NCBI RefSeq assembly: GCF_013116825.1
Contig: NZ_JABFNS010000003.1
Location: forward strand, 62,001 to 126,000
DNA: 64,000 bases
Direction: 5' to 3'
Source: Myxococcus xanthus
Lineage (GTDB): Bacteria > Myxococcota > Myxococcia > Myxococcales > Myxococcaceae
Each line of letters opens with the position of its first letter. The first letter of the stretch is position 1. Positions 1-8,700 of the stretch are shown here, in pieces. The translations under genes and the position numbers were made by a program. Below the pieces are notes generated by a model. The model saw nothing but the letters and a program-made list of their open reading frames with translations. It was not told the DNA's origin and made no database searches.

Positions 1-2
1 AG

Positions 3-974
3 AACGCCGGTGGCACGGACTTGTTCGTGGCGAAGTACGACGAGAAGGGGGCCTTCCAGTGGGTCCGGCAGTTCGGCACCGCCACGGATGACTACGCCAC
101 GGGCATCGCCGCCACGCGGCTGGCGTCGCATGACGTCGTCTTCGTCAGTGGCTACTCTCTGGGGCGCTTCGATGGCTCGGCGCCGCAAGGCAACTACGAC
201 GTGGTGGTGGCCAAGTTCGACACGGGCGGCAATCCCTATTGGCTGCGCCAGTACGGCTCCGCGCGCAGTGACGTGGCGCTGGGCGTGGCCGTGAGCCCCA
301 ACGAGGACGTCTACGTCACGGGCTACACCTACGGCAGCTTCGACGGCGTGACGAACCCGGGCAACACGGTGGACCTGTTCCTGGCGAAGTACAGCGCCCT
401 GGGAGAGCCGCAGTGGATTCGTCAGCTCGGCTCCTTGCATGACGAGTTCGGCACCGGCGTCGCGGTGGCGGACGACGGCGGCGTCTACGTGTCGGGCTAC
501 ACCTCGGGCGCGCTGGAGGGGAGCACCCGCCTGGGCTCCTATGACGCCGTGCTGGTGAAGTACGACACCCAAGGCAACCGGCATTGGACGCGGCAGATTG
601 GCACGGCGACCACCGACTACGCGCAGTCCGTGGCGGTGGGCAAGGAGGGCCGAGTCTACCTGGCGGGATTCACCTCCGGCGCCATGGGCGGCGAGCCGTC
701 GCTCGGGAGCTCCGACATGTTCCTGGCCGCCTTCGACATCCACGGCACGTGGCTGGATTTCCGGCAGGTGGGCTCCACGTCGGCGGACCGTGGCACGGGC
801 GTGGCCGTCGCGGCGGACGGCGCCGTCTATCTGGTGGGCTACACCTTGGGGCAGACGTCCAGCTTCCCCAGCGCGGGGGGCTACGACGCGGTGCTGTACC
901 GCTTCCTGGATGGCGCCGCGCTGCCGGATGAGCCAGGGCCGTGGGGGCCCCGGTGGGACTCCAAGTTCCTCTGA
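3..974 (+). CDS. SBBP-repeat beta-propeller-like protein (C-terminal part)
   Basis: The reading frame is already open at the left edge, so only the C-terminal 323 residues are seen and the true start lies outside the window. The sequence is made of five to six repeats of about 55 residues. Each has the pattern A/VKYD..G...W.RQ.G....D...GVAV...G.VYV.GYT.G...G, which is typical of SBBP (seven-bladed beta-propeller-related) repeats common in myxobacterial secreted proteins. No enzymatic motif is visible in this part, and ligand and location cannot be read without the N-terminus. It ends with TGA at 974 and is followed by the independent gene rpiA. The repeat assignment is secure; the function is unknown. 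Confidence 0.85.
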   Translation, partial: NAGGTDLFVAKYDEKGAFQWVRQFGTATDDYATGIAATRLASHDVVFVSGYSLGRFDGSAPQGNYDVVVAKFDTGGNPYWLRQYGSARSDVALGVAVSPNEDVYVTGYTYGSFDGVTNPGNTVDLFLAKYSALGEPQWIRQLGSLHDEFGTGVAVADDGGVYVSGYTSGALEGSTRLGSYDAVLVKYDTQGNRHWTRQIGTATTDYAQSVAVGKEGRVYLAGFTSGAMGGEPSLGSSDMFLAAFDIHGTWLDFRQVGSTSADRGTGVAVAADGAVYLVGYTLGQTSSFPSAGGYDAVLYRFLDGAALPDEPGPWGPRWDSKFL

Positions 975-1050
975 GCTGTTCGCCGTCCAGCACGGGACAT
1001 CGCGCGCGGAGGGAGGCGGCCACCGCGCGAAGCCGCGCTACGCTTCCGCC

Positions 1051-1761
1051 ATGAGCCAGCAGGGCGACGGCGCGGCGAAGGCCCGCTACAAACAAGCGGC
1101 CGCCGAATGGGCGGTGGACGGCTTCGTCCAGCCGGGCATGTGGGTGGGGCTTGGCACGGGCAGCACCGCGGCCTTCGTCGTCCAGCGGCTGGCCGCGCTG
1201 CGCGCGCGGGGACGGTTGCTGGACGTCGTGGGCGTACCCACCTCGCGCGCCACGGAGGCGCTGGCTCGCTCGCTGGGCGTGCCCGTGTCGACACTGGACG
1301 CGCACCCCGAGCTGGACGTCACCCTCGACGGCGCGGATGAAGTGGCGCCGGACCTGTCCCTCATCAAGGGCGGAGGTGGCGCGCTGCTGCGCGAGAAGAT
1401 CGTCGCGCAAGCAAGCCGGCGCGTCGTCATCGTGGTGGATGCGGGAAAGCTCTCCCCCGTGCTGGGCACGCACTGGCCGGTGCCGGTGGAGGTGGTGTCC
1501 TTCGGCTGGCGCTCCCAGGCGCGGTTCCTCGAATCGCTCGGCGCGCGCGTCACCGTCCGGCAGGTCGCCAGCGGCGAGCCCTTCCTCACGGACCAGGGCA
1601 ACCTCGTGCTCGACTGCACCTTCGGCCCCATCGACGCGCCCGCTGCGCTGGCCGCGAGCCTGGGCGCGCGCGCGGGAATCGTGGGCCACGGCTTGTTCCT
1701 GAACCTCACCACGGACCTGGTGGTGGCGGGGCCGAAGGGCGTGGAGCACCGCGCGCGTTGA
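1051..1761 (+). CDS. rpiA: Ribose-5-phosphate isomerase A
   Basis: A 236-residue protein, the usual size for RpiA, which interconverts ribose 5-phosphate and ribulose 5-phosphate in the non-oxidative pentose phosphate pathway. The diagnostic motifs are present in order: GLGTGST near residue 31 (phosphate binding), LDGADEV near residue 91 (catalytic Asp region), [12 protein letters not shown] just after it, and a C-terminal NLVLDCTFG. The ATG at 1051 was chosen because it gives the normal N-terminus (K-x-x-AA-x-x-AVD). The same frame is open much further upstream, but that part overlaps the previous gene and does not look like coding sequence. It appears to be a stand-alone gene between a secreted repeat protein and a 280-bp non-coding region. 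Confidence 0.95.
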   Translation: MSQQGDGAAKARYKQAAAEWAVDGFVQPGMWVGLGTGSTAAFVVQRLAALRARGRLLDVVGVPTSRATEALARSLGVPVSTLDAHPELDVTLDGADEVAPDLSLIKGGGGALLREKIVAQASRRVVIVVDAGKLSPVLGTHWPVPVEVVSFGWRSQARFLESLGARVTVRQVASGEPFLTDQGNLVLDCTFGPIDAPAALAASLGARAGIVGHGLFLNLTTDLVVAGPKGVEHRAR

Positions 1762-2044
1762 TGTCAACGCGGTGTGAGCGCGCACCCAGAGTCCTGTCTC
1801 ACCCAGAAGACAAACAGCGGCAACGTAGGCGACTGTGTGGCCTGTATATTCCGTAATCCTTGCATTCACTGGCGTTTGAAGCCAATTCCAGCGCAATCCC
1901 GCAGTTCGCCTGGACGCTCAGGGGCACTGAAGCGCCGCGCTAGAATCGTGACGGACCGTGTTGGTGAAGCGGTTAGAATCGTCTGCCAGCCAGCACTTCA
2001 GAGGGGGCCAATCTGGGGGTGGCTGGTCCGAGGGTGCCTTGCGT

Positions 2045-3664
2045 ATGCGACTCTTCCGTTTCTCTGTTTCCGCGGCCTTGCTGCTGTCAGCAGCGTCGTG
2101 CTCTTCCGACAAGACCCCGCCAGGGGGGGCGCCTCCTGAAGTCGACGAGGCTTCGGCGACGCGTGTGCGACGTATGACGCGTGCGGAGTACGACAACAGC
2201 GTCAACGCCATCTTCCCCACGACGGTGCCGCTGGTGATGACGTATGCCTTCGCGCCGGAGGACACCATCCTCGGGTTCTCCACCCATGATCGGCTGCAGG
2301 TCACGTCCTTGCTGGCGGACCAGATTGACGTGGCCGCCAACAACCTCGCGGAGTACGGCAAGGTCCAGCTGCGCGCGGACTGGACGTGCGCGGCGGGCGT
2401 TCCGGAGCTGGAGTGCGCGGAGAAGTTCATCCGCGGCATCGCCTCGCACGCCTACCGCCGGCCCGTCACCGACGACGAGGTCGCCGACCTCCTGGTGCTG
2501 TGGCAGGAGTCGAGCAGGGGGACGGACCCGGGCACCGGGGCCCGCATGGTGCTTCAGGGCATCTTCTCCTCTGCCTCCTTCCTGTACCGCACCGAGCTGG
2601 GCGCGGAGGGGGCCGGCGCCAGCCGGGTGGTGCGGATGACGCCGCATGAAGTCGCCACCGCGCTGGCCTTCGCCATCACCGCAGGCCCCGCCGACGCGGA
2701 GCTGCTGGCCGCGGCCGAGGCGGGCCAGCTCGACTCTCCGGACGAGCGTGAGAAGCACGCCCGCCGGCTGCTGGCCACGCCCGCGGCGCAGCGGCACCTG
2801 TACCGCTTCGTCGAGGAGTGGCTGGGCATCACCGGCCAGGCCAACCTCACCAAGAACAACCAGGTGTTCCCGGTCTTCAGCGCGGCCTTCAAGGTCTCCA
2901 GCCAGGCGGAGACAAAGGCCTTCATCAACCACATCCTGAAGGAGCGCAACGGCTCCGTCCGCGAGCTGCTCAACGCCGACTACACCTACGCCGACGCGCG
3001 CATGGCGTACTTCTACGGCAAAGAGCCCTCCATGCCGGACGGCACGCTGGGCCGGCTGTCGCTGCCGCCCGAGCGCGCGGGCATCCTCACCCACGCCAGC
3101 GTGCTGGCCACCTACGCGCTCTTCGACTCCAGCTCGCCCATCCGCCGGGGCAAGTTCATCATGCACCGCCTGCTGTGCCGCGAGGTGCCGCCGCCGCCGG
3201 CGACCATCTCCATCATCCCGCCGGAGCCGGTGCTGGACCGCACCACGCGCGAACGCTTCGCCGCCCACACCAACAACCCGACGTGCGCGGGCTGCCACCG
3301 GACCCTGGACCCCATCGGCTTCGGCTTCGAGGACTTCGACGGCCTGGGCAAGCACCGCACGGTGGAGAACGGCCTGGCGGTGGATGCCTCCGGCGCCGTG
3401 GAGCTCTCCACGGGGACGGTCCCCTTCACGGGCGCCGCGGCGCTGGCGCGCGCGCTGGCGACCAGCGACGACGTGGGGGACTGCGTGCCGCTCCAGCTCT
3501 TCCGCTTCGCCATGGGACGTGACGAGACCCCCGTCGACGAGCACATGCTGGCCGACATGCGGTCCATGTTCCGGGCCAACCCGGAGTGGCGCATGGGCGA
3601 TGCGCTCGTCGGCCTCGTGCGCTCCCCGTATTTCGTCCACCGGCGTACCTCTTCCCCCGAGTAG
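2045..3664 (+). CDS. DUF1592/DUF1588-type secreted lipoprotein with CxxCH motif
   Basis: A 539-residue protein of the multi-DUF family first noted in Planctomycetes (DUF1587, DUF1595, DUF1592, DUF1588 and DUF1585 in order). Visible markers are RRMTRAEYDNSV near the N-terminus, the FIRGIASHAYRRPVTD segment, FLYRTELG, a CAGCH motif followed by LDPIGFGFEDFDG (the DUF1588 signature, resembling a c-type haem site), and FAMGRDETPVDE near the end. The ATG at 2045 gives a lipoprotein signal peptide (MRLFRFSVSAALLLSAASC), so the mature protein is probably membrane-anchored in the envelope. It lies 5 bp upstream of the DUF1552 gene; these families usually occur as such a pair. The biochemical role is not established. 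A link to secreted polymer or cytochrome chemistry is inference only. Confidence 0.88.
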   Translation: MRLFRFSVSAALLLSAASCSSDKTPPGGAPPEVDEASATRVRRMTRAEYDNSVNAIFPTTVPLVMTYAFAPEDTILGFSTHDRLQVTSLLADQIDVAANNLAEYGKVQLRADWTCAAGVPELECAEKFIRGIASHAYRRPVTDDEVADLLVLWQESSRGTDPGTGARMVLQGIFSSASFLYRTELGAEGAGASRVVRMTPHEVATALAFAITAGPADAELLAAAEAGQLDSPDEREKHARRLLATPAAQRHLYRFVEEWLGITGQANLTKNNQVFPVFSAAFKVSSQAETKAFINHILKERNGSVRELLNADYTYADARMAYFYGKEPSMPDGTLGRLSLPPERAGILTHASVLATYALFDSSSPIRRGKFIMHRLLCREVPPPPATISIIPPEPVLDRTTRERFAAHTNNPTCAGCHRTLDPIGFGFEDFDGLGKHRTVENGLAVDASGAVELSTGTVPFTGAAALARALATSDDVGDCVPLQLFRFAMGRDETPVDEHMLADMRSMFRANPEWRMGDALVGLVRSPYFVHRRTSSPE

Positions 3665-3669
3665 CCCCC

Positions 3670-5106
3670 ATGCTCCGCGAACTTTCCCGACGCTCACTGC
3701 TCCAGGCGCTGGCCGGCTCGACGGCGGCGCTCCCCTTGGCCAACCTGCTCGGCACCACCGACGCCTATGCCCAGGGCACCACGTCGCCGCTGCGCTTCGT
3801 GGCCCTGTTCACCTCGCACGGCTGCCTCCCGGAGCTCTGGAATCCCCAGGGCTCGGAGACGAACTTCACGCTCGACTTCCCCAACTCCATGCTCGCGCCG
3901 CTCCAAGAGCACAGGAACAAGCTCCTGGTGCTGGACGGCCTGGACTACCAGGTACTGTACGAGCAGGGCCTGACGGGCCATGAGGGCGGCCCGGTGACGT
4001 TCCTCACCGGCAGCAAGGTCAACACCGGCAGCGGTGACCACCTGCCGGAGAGCGCCTCGCTGGACCAGGTGCTGGGCAACCACATCGGTGGTGGCACGCG
4101 CTTCCGCTCCCTGCAGCTCAACGCCTGGGAGCAGTTCGGCGGCCAGCACGTCTACAACAGCATCAGCTTCACGGCGAACGGCTCGCGCGTCCCCTTCGAG
4201 CGCGACCCGGCCAACGTGTACCAGCGCCTCTTCGGTGACGCGCCCTCGCCGACCGCCGACCCGGCGCAGGTGGCGAGCAGCCGGGCGCGCCGCAAGAGCC
4301 TGCTGGACTTCCTGATGAAGGACGCCGCGCGCCTGCGCAACCGCCTGGCGGGCGCCGAGCGCCAGAAGCTGGAGACGCACCTGGAGGCGCTGCGCGACAT
4401 CGAGCGGCGCCTGGGGGCGCTGGCCGTGGACCCGACGCCGCTCCCCAAGCAGCAGTCCGGCGAGACCGCTTGCGGTGGCGGCGCCGCGCCGCCGTCCTAC
4501 GGCCTGGGTGGCCTGGGGGACCTCAACAACATGCCGGCGCTGACGCGGCTGCACATGGACCTCATTGCGCGCGCCTTCGCGTGTGATTTGACGCGCGTCA
4601 TCACCATGACGATTCCGGGGCCGTCCATGCCCTGGCTGCGCATCCACGAGGACACGCACAACGACATCGCCCACCTGCTCGACGTGCAGGATGAGCCCCG
4701 CCGGAGCACCATCCGCGGGAAGATGGTGCTGATTCAGCGCTGGTACGCCGAGCAGTTGGCCTACCTGATGACGCAGCTGGGCAACATCCCGGAGGGCAGC
4801 GGCACCGCGCTGGACAACACGCTCATCTACTGGGGCAACGAGCTGGGCGACGCGTCCGGCCACATGAACGTGCGCGTCCCCACCGTGCTCGCGGGCGGGG
4901 CGGGGGGGCGCTTCCGCATGGGCCGCTTCCTGCGCGTGCGCCCCGCGGGCTCCAACCCGCTGGGCGGCTGGACGGGCCCCGGCACGCCGCTGCATGGCGC
5001 CGTGGCGCACAACAAGCTGCTGGTCTCCATTGCCCGGGCCTTCGGCGTGAATGTGAATACGTTCGGCCACCCCGACTACACGGGGGAGCTGCCGGGCCTC
5101 ACCTGA
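3670..5106 (+). CDS. DUF1552 family Tat-exported protein
   Basis: A 478-residue protein matching the DUF1552 family, partner of the DUF1592-type protein encoded 5 bp upstream. The N-terminus from the ATG at 3670 carries a twin-arginine signal (SRRSLLQALAG followed by a hydrophobic stretch and an Ala-rich cleavage region), so it should be exported folded. Family-like segments include the early FTSHGCLPELWNP, a central region with many polar helices (ERQKLETHLEALRDIERRL), and WGNELGDASGHMN towards the C-terminus. The two genes are presumably one operon. Function is unknown. The fold of DUF1552 is thought to be alkaline-phosphatase/sulfatase-like, but I cannot confirm a metal site by eye. Confidence 0.88.
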   Translation: MLRELSRRSLLQALAGSTAALPLANLLGTTDAYAQGTTSPLRFVALFTSHGCLPELWNPQGSETNFTLDFPNSMLAPLQEHRNKLLVLDGLDYQVLYEQGLTGHEGGPVTFLTGSKVNTGSGDHLPESASLDQVLGNHIGGGTRFRSLQLNAWEQFGGQHVYNSISFTANGSRVPFERDPANVYQRLFGDAPSPTADPAQVASSRARRKSLLDFLMKDAARLRNRLAGAERQKLETHLEALRDIERRLGALAVDPTPLPKQQSGETACGGGAAPPSYGLGGLGDLNNMPALTRLHMDLIARAFACDLTRVITMTIPGPSMPWLRIHEDTHNDIAHLLDVQDEPRRSTIRGKMVLIQRWYAEQLAYLMTQLGNIPEGSGTALDNTLIYWGNELGDASGHMNVRVPTVLAGGAGGRFRMGRFLRVRPAGSNPLGGWTGPGTPLHGAVAHNKLLVSIARAFGVNVNTFGHPDYTGELPGLT

Positions 5107-5175
5107 GCGGCGCTCGGGCTTGAAGTCCGGGCCCCGGTGGGAGCTGCGTGCTTCCGCCGGGGCCTTCGTGTTTCT

Positions 5176-6186
5176 TCAGGGCGCCGCGGTGTCCGCGCTG
5201 CGCCACTTGCGCAGCAGCTCGCTGGCGCTGCCGCCGCGCTCCAACTGCGCGTGGGTCACCGCGTTGGACGCGTCCAGGTGGATGACGAAGGCCAGCGTCG
5301 GCTCGCCGCGCAGGTGGTAGCGCAGGTCGGCGATGCGCACCTTCTGGCCTCCTTCTGCCAGCGGCTCCAGGTGGACGAGTGGGAAGCGGGCCCAGGCGAG
5401 CGCCTCGCGCACCGTTGGCACGGCCTGCACGTGCTCCGGCAGCGTGCTTCCGGTGGCTTCCGCGCGCCGGGCCTCCGAGGGCGGACCCGCCAGGGGGACC
5501 TCTCCCGCGGCGAACACGTCACCGGGCAGCGTGGCCACGTAGCGCCACGTGCTCACGGAGAAGGGCTGGGGAAAGACGCGCACCGCCTGCGCGGCGGGGT
5601 AGGCCGCCTCCACCCGCTGCGTCAGCACCGCCCAGGTGGCCACGCGGAAGCCCACGTACGCCACGGAGCAGGCCGCGCTCCACAGCAGCGTCCGCCGCCA
5701 GTCCGCGCGCCGGCGCCAGGCCAGGATGGCTCCGGCGAGCAGCGGCAGCGTCACCCAGGGGTCCACCACCATCGTCCAGTCCAGGCTCAGGCGGCTGTCG
5801 GAGAAGGGCAGCAGCACCCGCGTCCCCCAGCCCGTCCACAGGTCGGGCAGGAGGTGCGCGAAGACGACGGAGGCCAGGCTGGTGAGGAACACGGGCGCAA
5901 GCCGCGCGCCGCGGAAGCAGGCGCGGGCGGCCAGCGTGGCGGTGAGCGCCACCAGCGGCGCGGCGACGAGCGCGTGGGACAGCCCCCGGTGGGCCTGGAG
6001 CGCCACCGTCACCGCGTCGCCGCGCGCCAGCAGGGTGTCCAGGTCCGGCAGCTCCGCGGCGAGCACCGACGCCACCAGCACCGCGCGGTCCGTGGGGGAG
6101 GCGCGCTCCGGGGCGCTGGGGCGCACGTCGGGCCGGCGCATGGCGCCAATGGCGAGCCCGAGCAGTCCGTGGGTGAGGTTGTCCAT
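5176..6186 (-). CDS. YdjM-like (DUF457) membrane-bound metal-dependent hydrolase
   Basis: A 336-residue integral membrane protein. The ATG at 6186 gives the characteristic start MDNLTHGLLGLAIG; the extra 43 upstream codons in frame are unlike the family. HRGLSHALVAAP and HLLPDLWTGWG are the conserved His/Asp segments of the LexA-regulated, membrane-bound metal-dependent hydrolase family. Roughly four hydrophobic helices fill the N-terminal two thirds. The C-terminal third is a soluble domain (VREALAWARFPLVHLE to the end) and probably lies outside the membrane. It is convergent with the DUF1552 gene. The substrate is unknown; homologues in other bacteria have no settled role. Confidence 0.85.
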   Translation of the reverse strand: MDNLTHGLLGLAIGAMRRPDVRPSAPERASPTDRAVLVASVLAAELPDLDTLLARGDAVTVALQAHRGLSHALVAAPLVALTATLAARACFRGARLAPVFLTSLASVVFAHLLPDLWTGWGTRVLLPFSDSRLSLDWTMVVDPWVTLPLLAGAILAWRRRADWRRTLLWSAACSVAYVGFRVATWAVLTQRVEAAYPAAQAVRVFPQPFSVSTWRYVATLPGDVFAAGEVPLAGPPSEARRAEATGSTLPEHVQAVPTVREALAWARFPLVHLEPLAEGGQKVRIADLRYHLRGEPTLAFVIHLDASNAVTHAQLERGGSASELLRKWRSADTAAP

Positions 6187-6342
6187 GGCGTGGCTTCGTC
6201 TATCGCCCCGCGGGCCGCGTGGCCAGCGGCAGGGGAGACGCCACTCGCCCGGCTCCTGAAACGGCGAAGCGGGACGCCGGGAATCCCCGACGTCCCGCTC
6301 CAGGTGTGGCGTCACCGGGCCAGGCCCGGCGTCAGCGGCTGG

Positions 6343-7653
6343 CTACCCGCCCAGCGCGCCGTTGATGAGCGGCGCGACAATCTGCATGCCCGGGTCCTCG
6401 GCGTTGTAGCCGTTGGCGGGCTCGTAGATGCGGACGCGCTGGTTGCCGTTGATCCACCGCGACAGGAACGTGTCCATGCCCACGAACTCGCTGTAGCACT
6501 TGTACGTCTGGCCCCACGGGAACTCCATGTACTCGTACCAGTAGCGCTTCTTCTCCATCTGCTGGCAGGCGTGCGCGCCGATGAAGGTGATGATGGTGCT
6601 GCAGTGGCTGGAGTTGATGGCGCGCTCGTGCGGGATGAAGTAGCTGAAGTTGTTGTACTTGTTCAGCTCCGTGACCAGCGCGTCCTGGTCCTGCTTCCAG
6701 TAGCCCAGCACGGACTCCTTGTCGTTGGGCGAGTGGAAGCGGTCATACGAGAAGCGCGAGTAGTTGTAGTCGCGCGAGTAGCCCGTGTAGGCCAGCTGGT
6801 CGTTGGGGAACTCCTGCGCCACCATGCGGTTGATGGTGCCGAAGTCGCTCTGGCTGAACGTGCCCGGCAGCAGGGAGAAGACGGAGTCCAAATCCCAAGA
6901 CTGGCGAATCTTGTCGTGCAGCGCGCGCGAGCGGAAGTTCGCGTTGGGCGCCAGGAAGATGGGGCCGGAGTCGTTGAGCAGGTAGCCACGCTCCGGGTTG
7001 ATGGCCTTGCGCAGGAAGTAGTAGCCGGCCGACGTCGCCGTGCCACCCGCGCTGTAGCCCGTCATCAGCATCTTCTGGACGTTGGGGAACTGCGTCTTCG
7101 CGTAGTTCGCCACCGCCAGCGTGTTGTTGTAGCCGTTGTGGTGCCACGTCAGCGGCGGGTTCTGCCCCGTCGAATCGACGTAGGTGGCCACGTTGTTGCC
7201 CACGTGCACGTCACCGGTGCAGTACGGCACGTAGACGATGTTCCAACCCTTCGTCACCAGGTCCGTCTTGCTGCGCCCCGGCAGGCCCGGGTCCGCGCCG
7301 TTGACGAGCGGCGACACATACTTGGCCGTGAACTGGGTGATGTAGTCGTCGGCGATGCCGTTCGGATTGGCGGCGCCCAGCACGCCCGCGCGGCCGCTAC
7401 ACGTGTCGTAATCCCAGCACGCGCCGCCACCCTCGAACAGGAACATCAGGTTGGGCGAACCCGTGCGGTGCACCCAGAACTTGAACTGGGAGCCATTGCC
7501 ACACTTGGTTCCCGGCAGCTCCACCTTCTGCCAGTTGTAGTTGTTTCCACCATCCACCAGCACGTCGACGATGGAGGACATCACCACCTCCGCGCGTGCG
7601 GCTGCGGGCACGAGCGCGGCGGCCGTGAGTCCAGCCAGGACAAGGTTCTTCAT
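6343..7653 (-). CDS. Secreted pectinacetylesterase-family (vtpJ-like) esterase
   Basis: A 436-residue protein with a clear Sec signal peptide ([21 protein letters not shown]). It matches the pectinacetylesterase family of alpha/beta-type hydrolases: FEGGGACWD around residues 73-81, then the nucleophile elbow GYSAGG with Ser201, and a C-terminal HCSTI segment likely to carry the catalytic His. The predicted activity is ester hydrolysis on an extracellular polymer or ester, consistent with a secreted hydrolase of a predatory or saprophytic bacterium; the substrate cannot be inferred. The gene is divergent from the small anchored protein at 7868, and the 214-bp gap between them is relatively AT-rich and should hold both promoters. 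Confidence 0.9.
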   Translation of the reverse strand: MKNLVLAGLTAAALVPAAARAEVVMSSIVDVLVDGGNNYNWQKVELPGTKCGNGSQFKFWVHRTGSPNLMFLFEGGGACWDYDTCSGRAGVLGAANPNGIADDYITQFTAKYVSPLVNGADPGLPGRSKTDLVTKGWNIVYVPYCTGDVHVGNNVATYVDSTGQNPPLTWHHNGYNNTLAVANYAKTQFPNVQKMLMTGYSAGGTATSAGYYFLRKAINPERGYLLNDSGPIFLAPNANFRSRALHDKIRQSWDLDSVFSLLPGTFSQSDFGTINRMVAQEFPNDQLAYTGYSRDYNYSRFSYDRFHSPNDKESVLGYWKQDQDALVTELNKYNNFSYFIPHERAINSSHCSTIITFIGAHACQQMEKKRYWYEYMEFPWGQTYKCYSEFVGMDTFLSRWINGNQRVRIYEPANGYNAEDPGMQIVAPLINGALGG

Positions 7654-7867
7654 TCGGGGACCTCCAGGTTTAGTTGGGAAATCCGTGTATACAATGGCAT
7701 TGCATCCGAGTCAGGAGGATTGTGGTTGTTTCACGTTTCCGACGAGAGGGACGCGGGTGCTGCATTGCGCCAAGGATGCGACGCATTGCGGCATTTGATG
7801 TGGTGCGTTGCGCTATCTCGCGGTGGGAGGTTGCCGCGCCCACTCCGTGCGCGGTATTCGGAGCGGC

Positions 7868-8539
7868 ATGGCCGTGAATGCATGGAGAAAGGGCCTGCCC
7901 GGCCTTGTGGTGGCGACGGGCCTCGTGGTGGCGGCGCTGGTATACGCGCTTCGTCAGGAGCCGGAGCCGGTGACGCCGGAGTCTCCCGCCGTCGTCAATC
8001 AGGGCGCCGCGTCCATGGCGCCGCATTCCGGGGCGCGCACGCCGCCGCCTCCGCCGCGGGCCACGCCGCCGCCGTTGGACCTGACGCGGCCGCCCGAGGA
8101 AGTGCCGGACGATAACACGCCCAAGGTGCACCCGGTGGACCTGCAGGTGATTCGCGCGAAGCTGCCCGACAACCTCTACTGGCGGATGGGCGCGCCCACG
8201 CAGGACCCGGCGGAGCTGGAGCGCCGCGAAGCGGAGTCCCGCCGCTGGAACGACCTCTACGGCAAGGTGCTGTCCGCCGATGCCACGGTGGAGCAGATTC
8301 GTGAGTACTACGGCCACCGCCGTCAGGTGTCCGAGGACTTCATCACCTTCTCCACCGAGGTGTTGTCCCGGTTCGGTGACGTGCTGCCGGAGCGGGACCG
8401 CGGGCTCTACGAGCTGAGCATCAACATGCACCGCACGCGGCTGGCGGAGCTGCCGGCGCAGGAGCAGGACGCGCTGGACCGGCGGGAAGCCCAGGAGCGC
8501 CGCCGCGAGGCCTGGCGCCAGGGCCTCCAGTCGCCCTGA
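7868..8539 (+). CDS. Hypothetical membrane-anchored protein with proline-rich stalk
   Basis: A 223-residue protein that I do not recognise. The ATG at 7868 is preferred because it places a short basic N-terminus (AVNAWRK) directly before one transmembrane helix (about residues 9-26). Next comes a proline-rich spacer (PPPPPRATPPPLDLTRPPEE, about residues 58-80). The C-terminal domain is charged and mainly helical, with repeated E/R-rich segments (EERREAQERRREAW-like), and may form a coiled coil. The topology suggests an inner-membrane anchor with a periplasmic helical domain. No enzymatic motif is visible. It stands alone and is followed by a strong hairpin. Confidence 0.7.
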   Translation: MAVNAWRKGLPGLVVATGLVVAALVYALRQEPEPVTPESPAVVNQGAASMAPHSGARTPPPPPRATPPPLDLTRPPEEVPDDNTPKVHPVDLQVIRAKLPDNLYWRMGAPTQDPAELERREAESRRWNDLYGKVLSADATVEQIREYYGHRRQVSEDFITFSTEVLSRFGDVLPERDRGLYELSINMHRTRLAELPAQEQDALDRREAQERRREAWRQGLQSP

Positions 8540-8556
8540 GCGCGCTCCCGGACGGG

Positions 8557-8592
8557 CGCGGAGACTGTTCATCTCCGGACAGTGTCTCCGCG
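8557..8592 (+). terminator. Strong hairpin downstream of the anchored protein gene
   Basis: The 9-bp arm CGCGGAGAC (8557-8565) pairs with GTCTCCGCG (8584-8592), and the stem extends by TGT/ACA across a 2-nt bulge. It lies 18 bp after the stop at 8539. There is no clear T tract, so it may be a Rho-assisted or RNA-stabilising hairpin rather than a classical intrinsic terminator. Confidence 0.55.
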
Positions 8593-8700
8593 GGCGCGCG
8601 CGGCACGCCGCGGGGGGGGAAGGGCGTTTCCCCCGCGCGGAGAGAGTGTCGGCTGCCTTGCAGATTTCCGGCGCGTGACAGTGGGGTGGGCGCGGCGGAA

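Noticed and set aside
5137-8115. A 992-codon plus-strand frame over two minus-strand genes
   Set aside because: Composition is Arg/Val/Gly-rich without motifs, and the minus strand there encodes recognisable YdjM-like and pectinacetylesterase-like proteins with proper starts.
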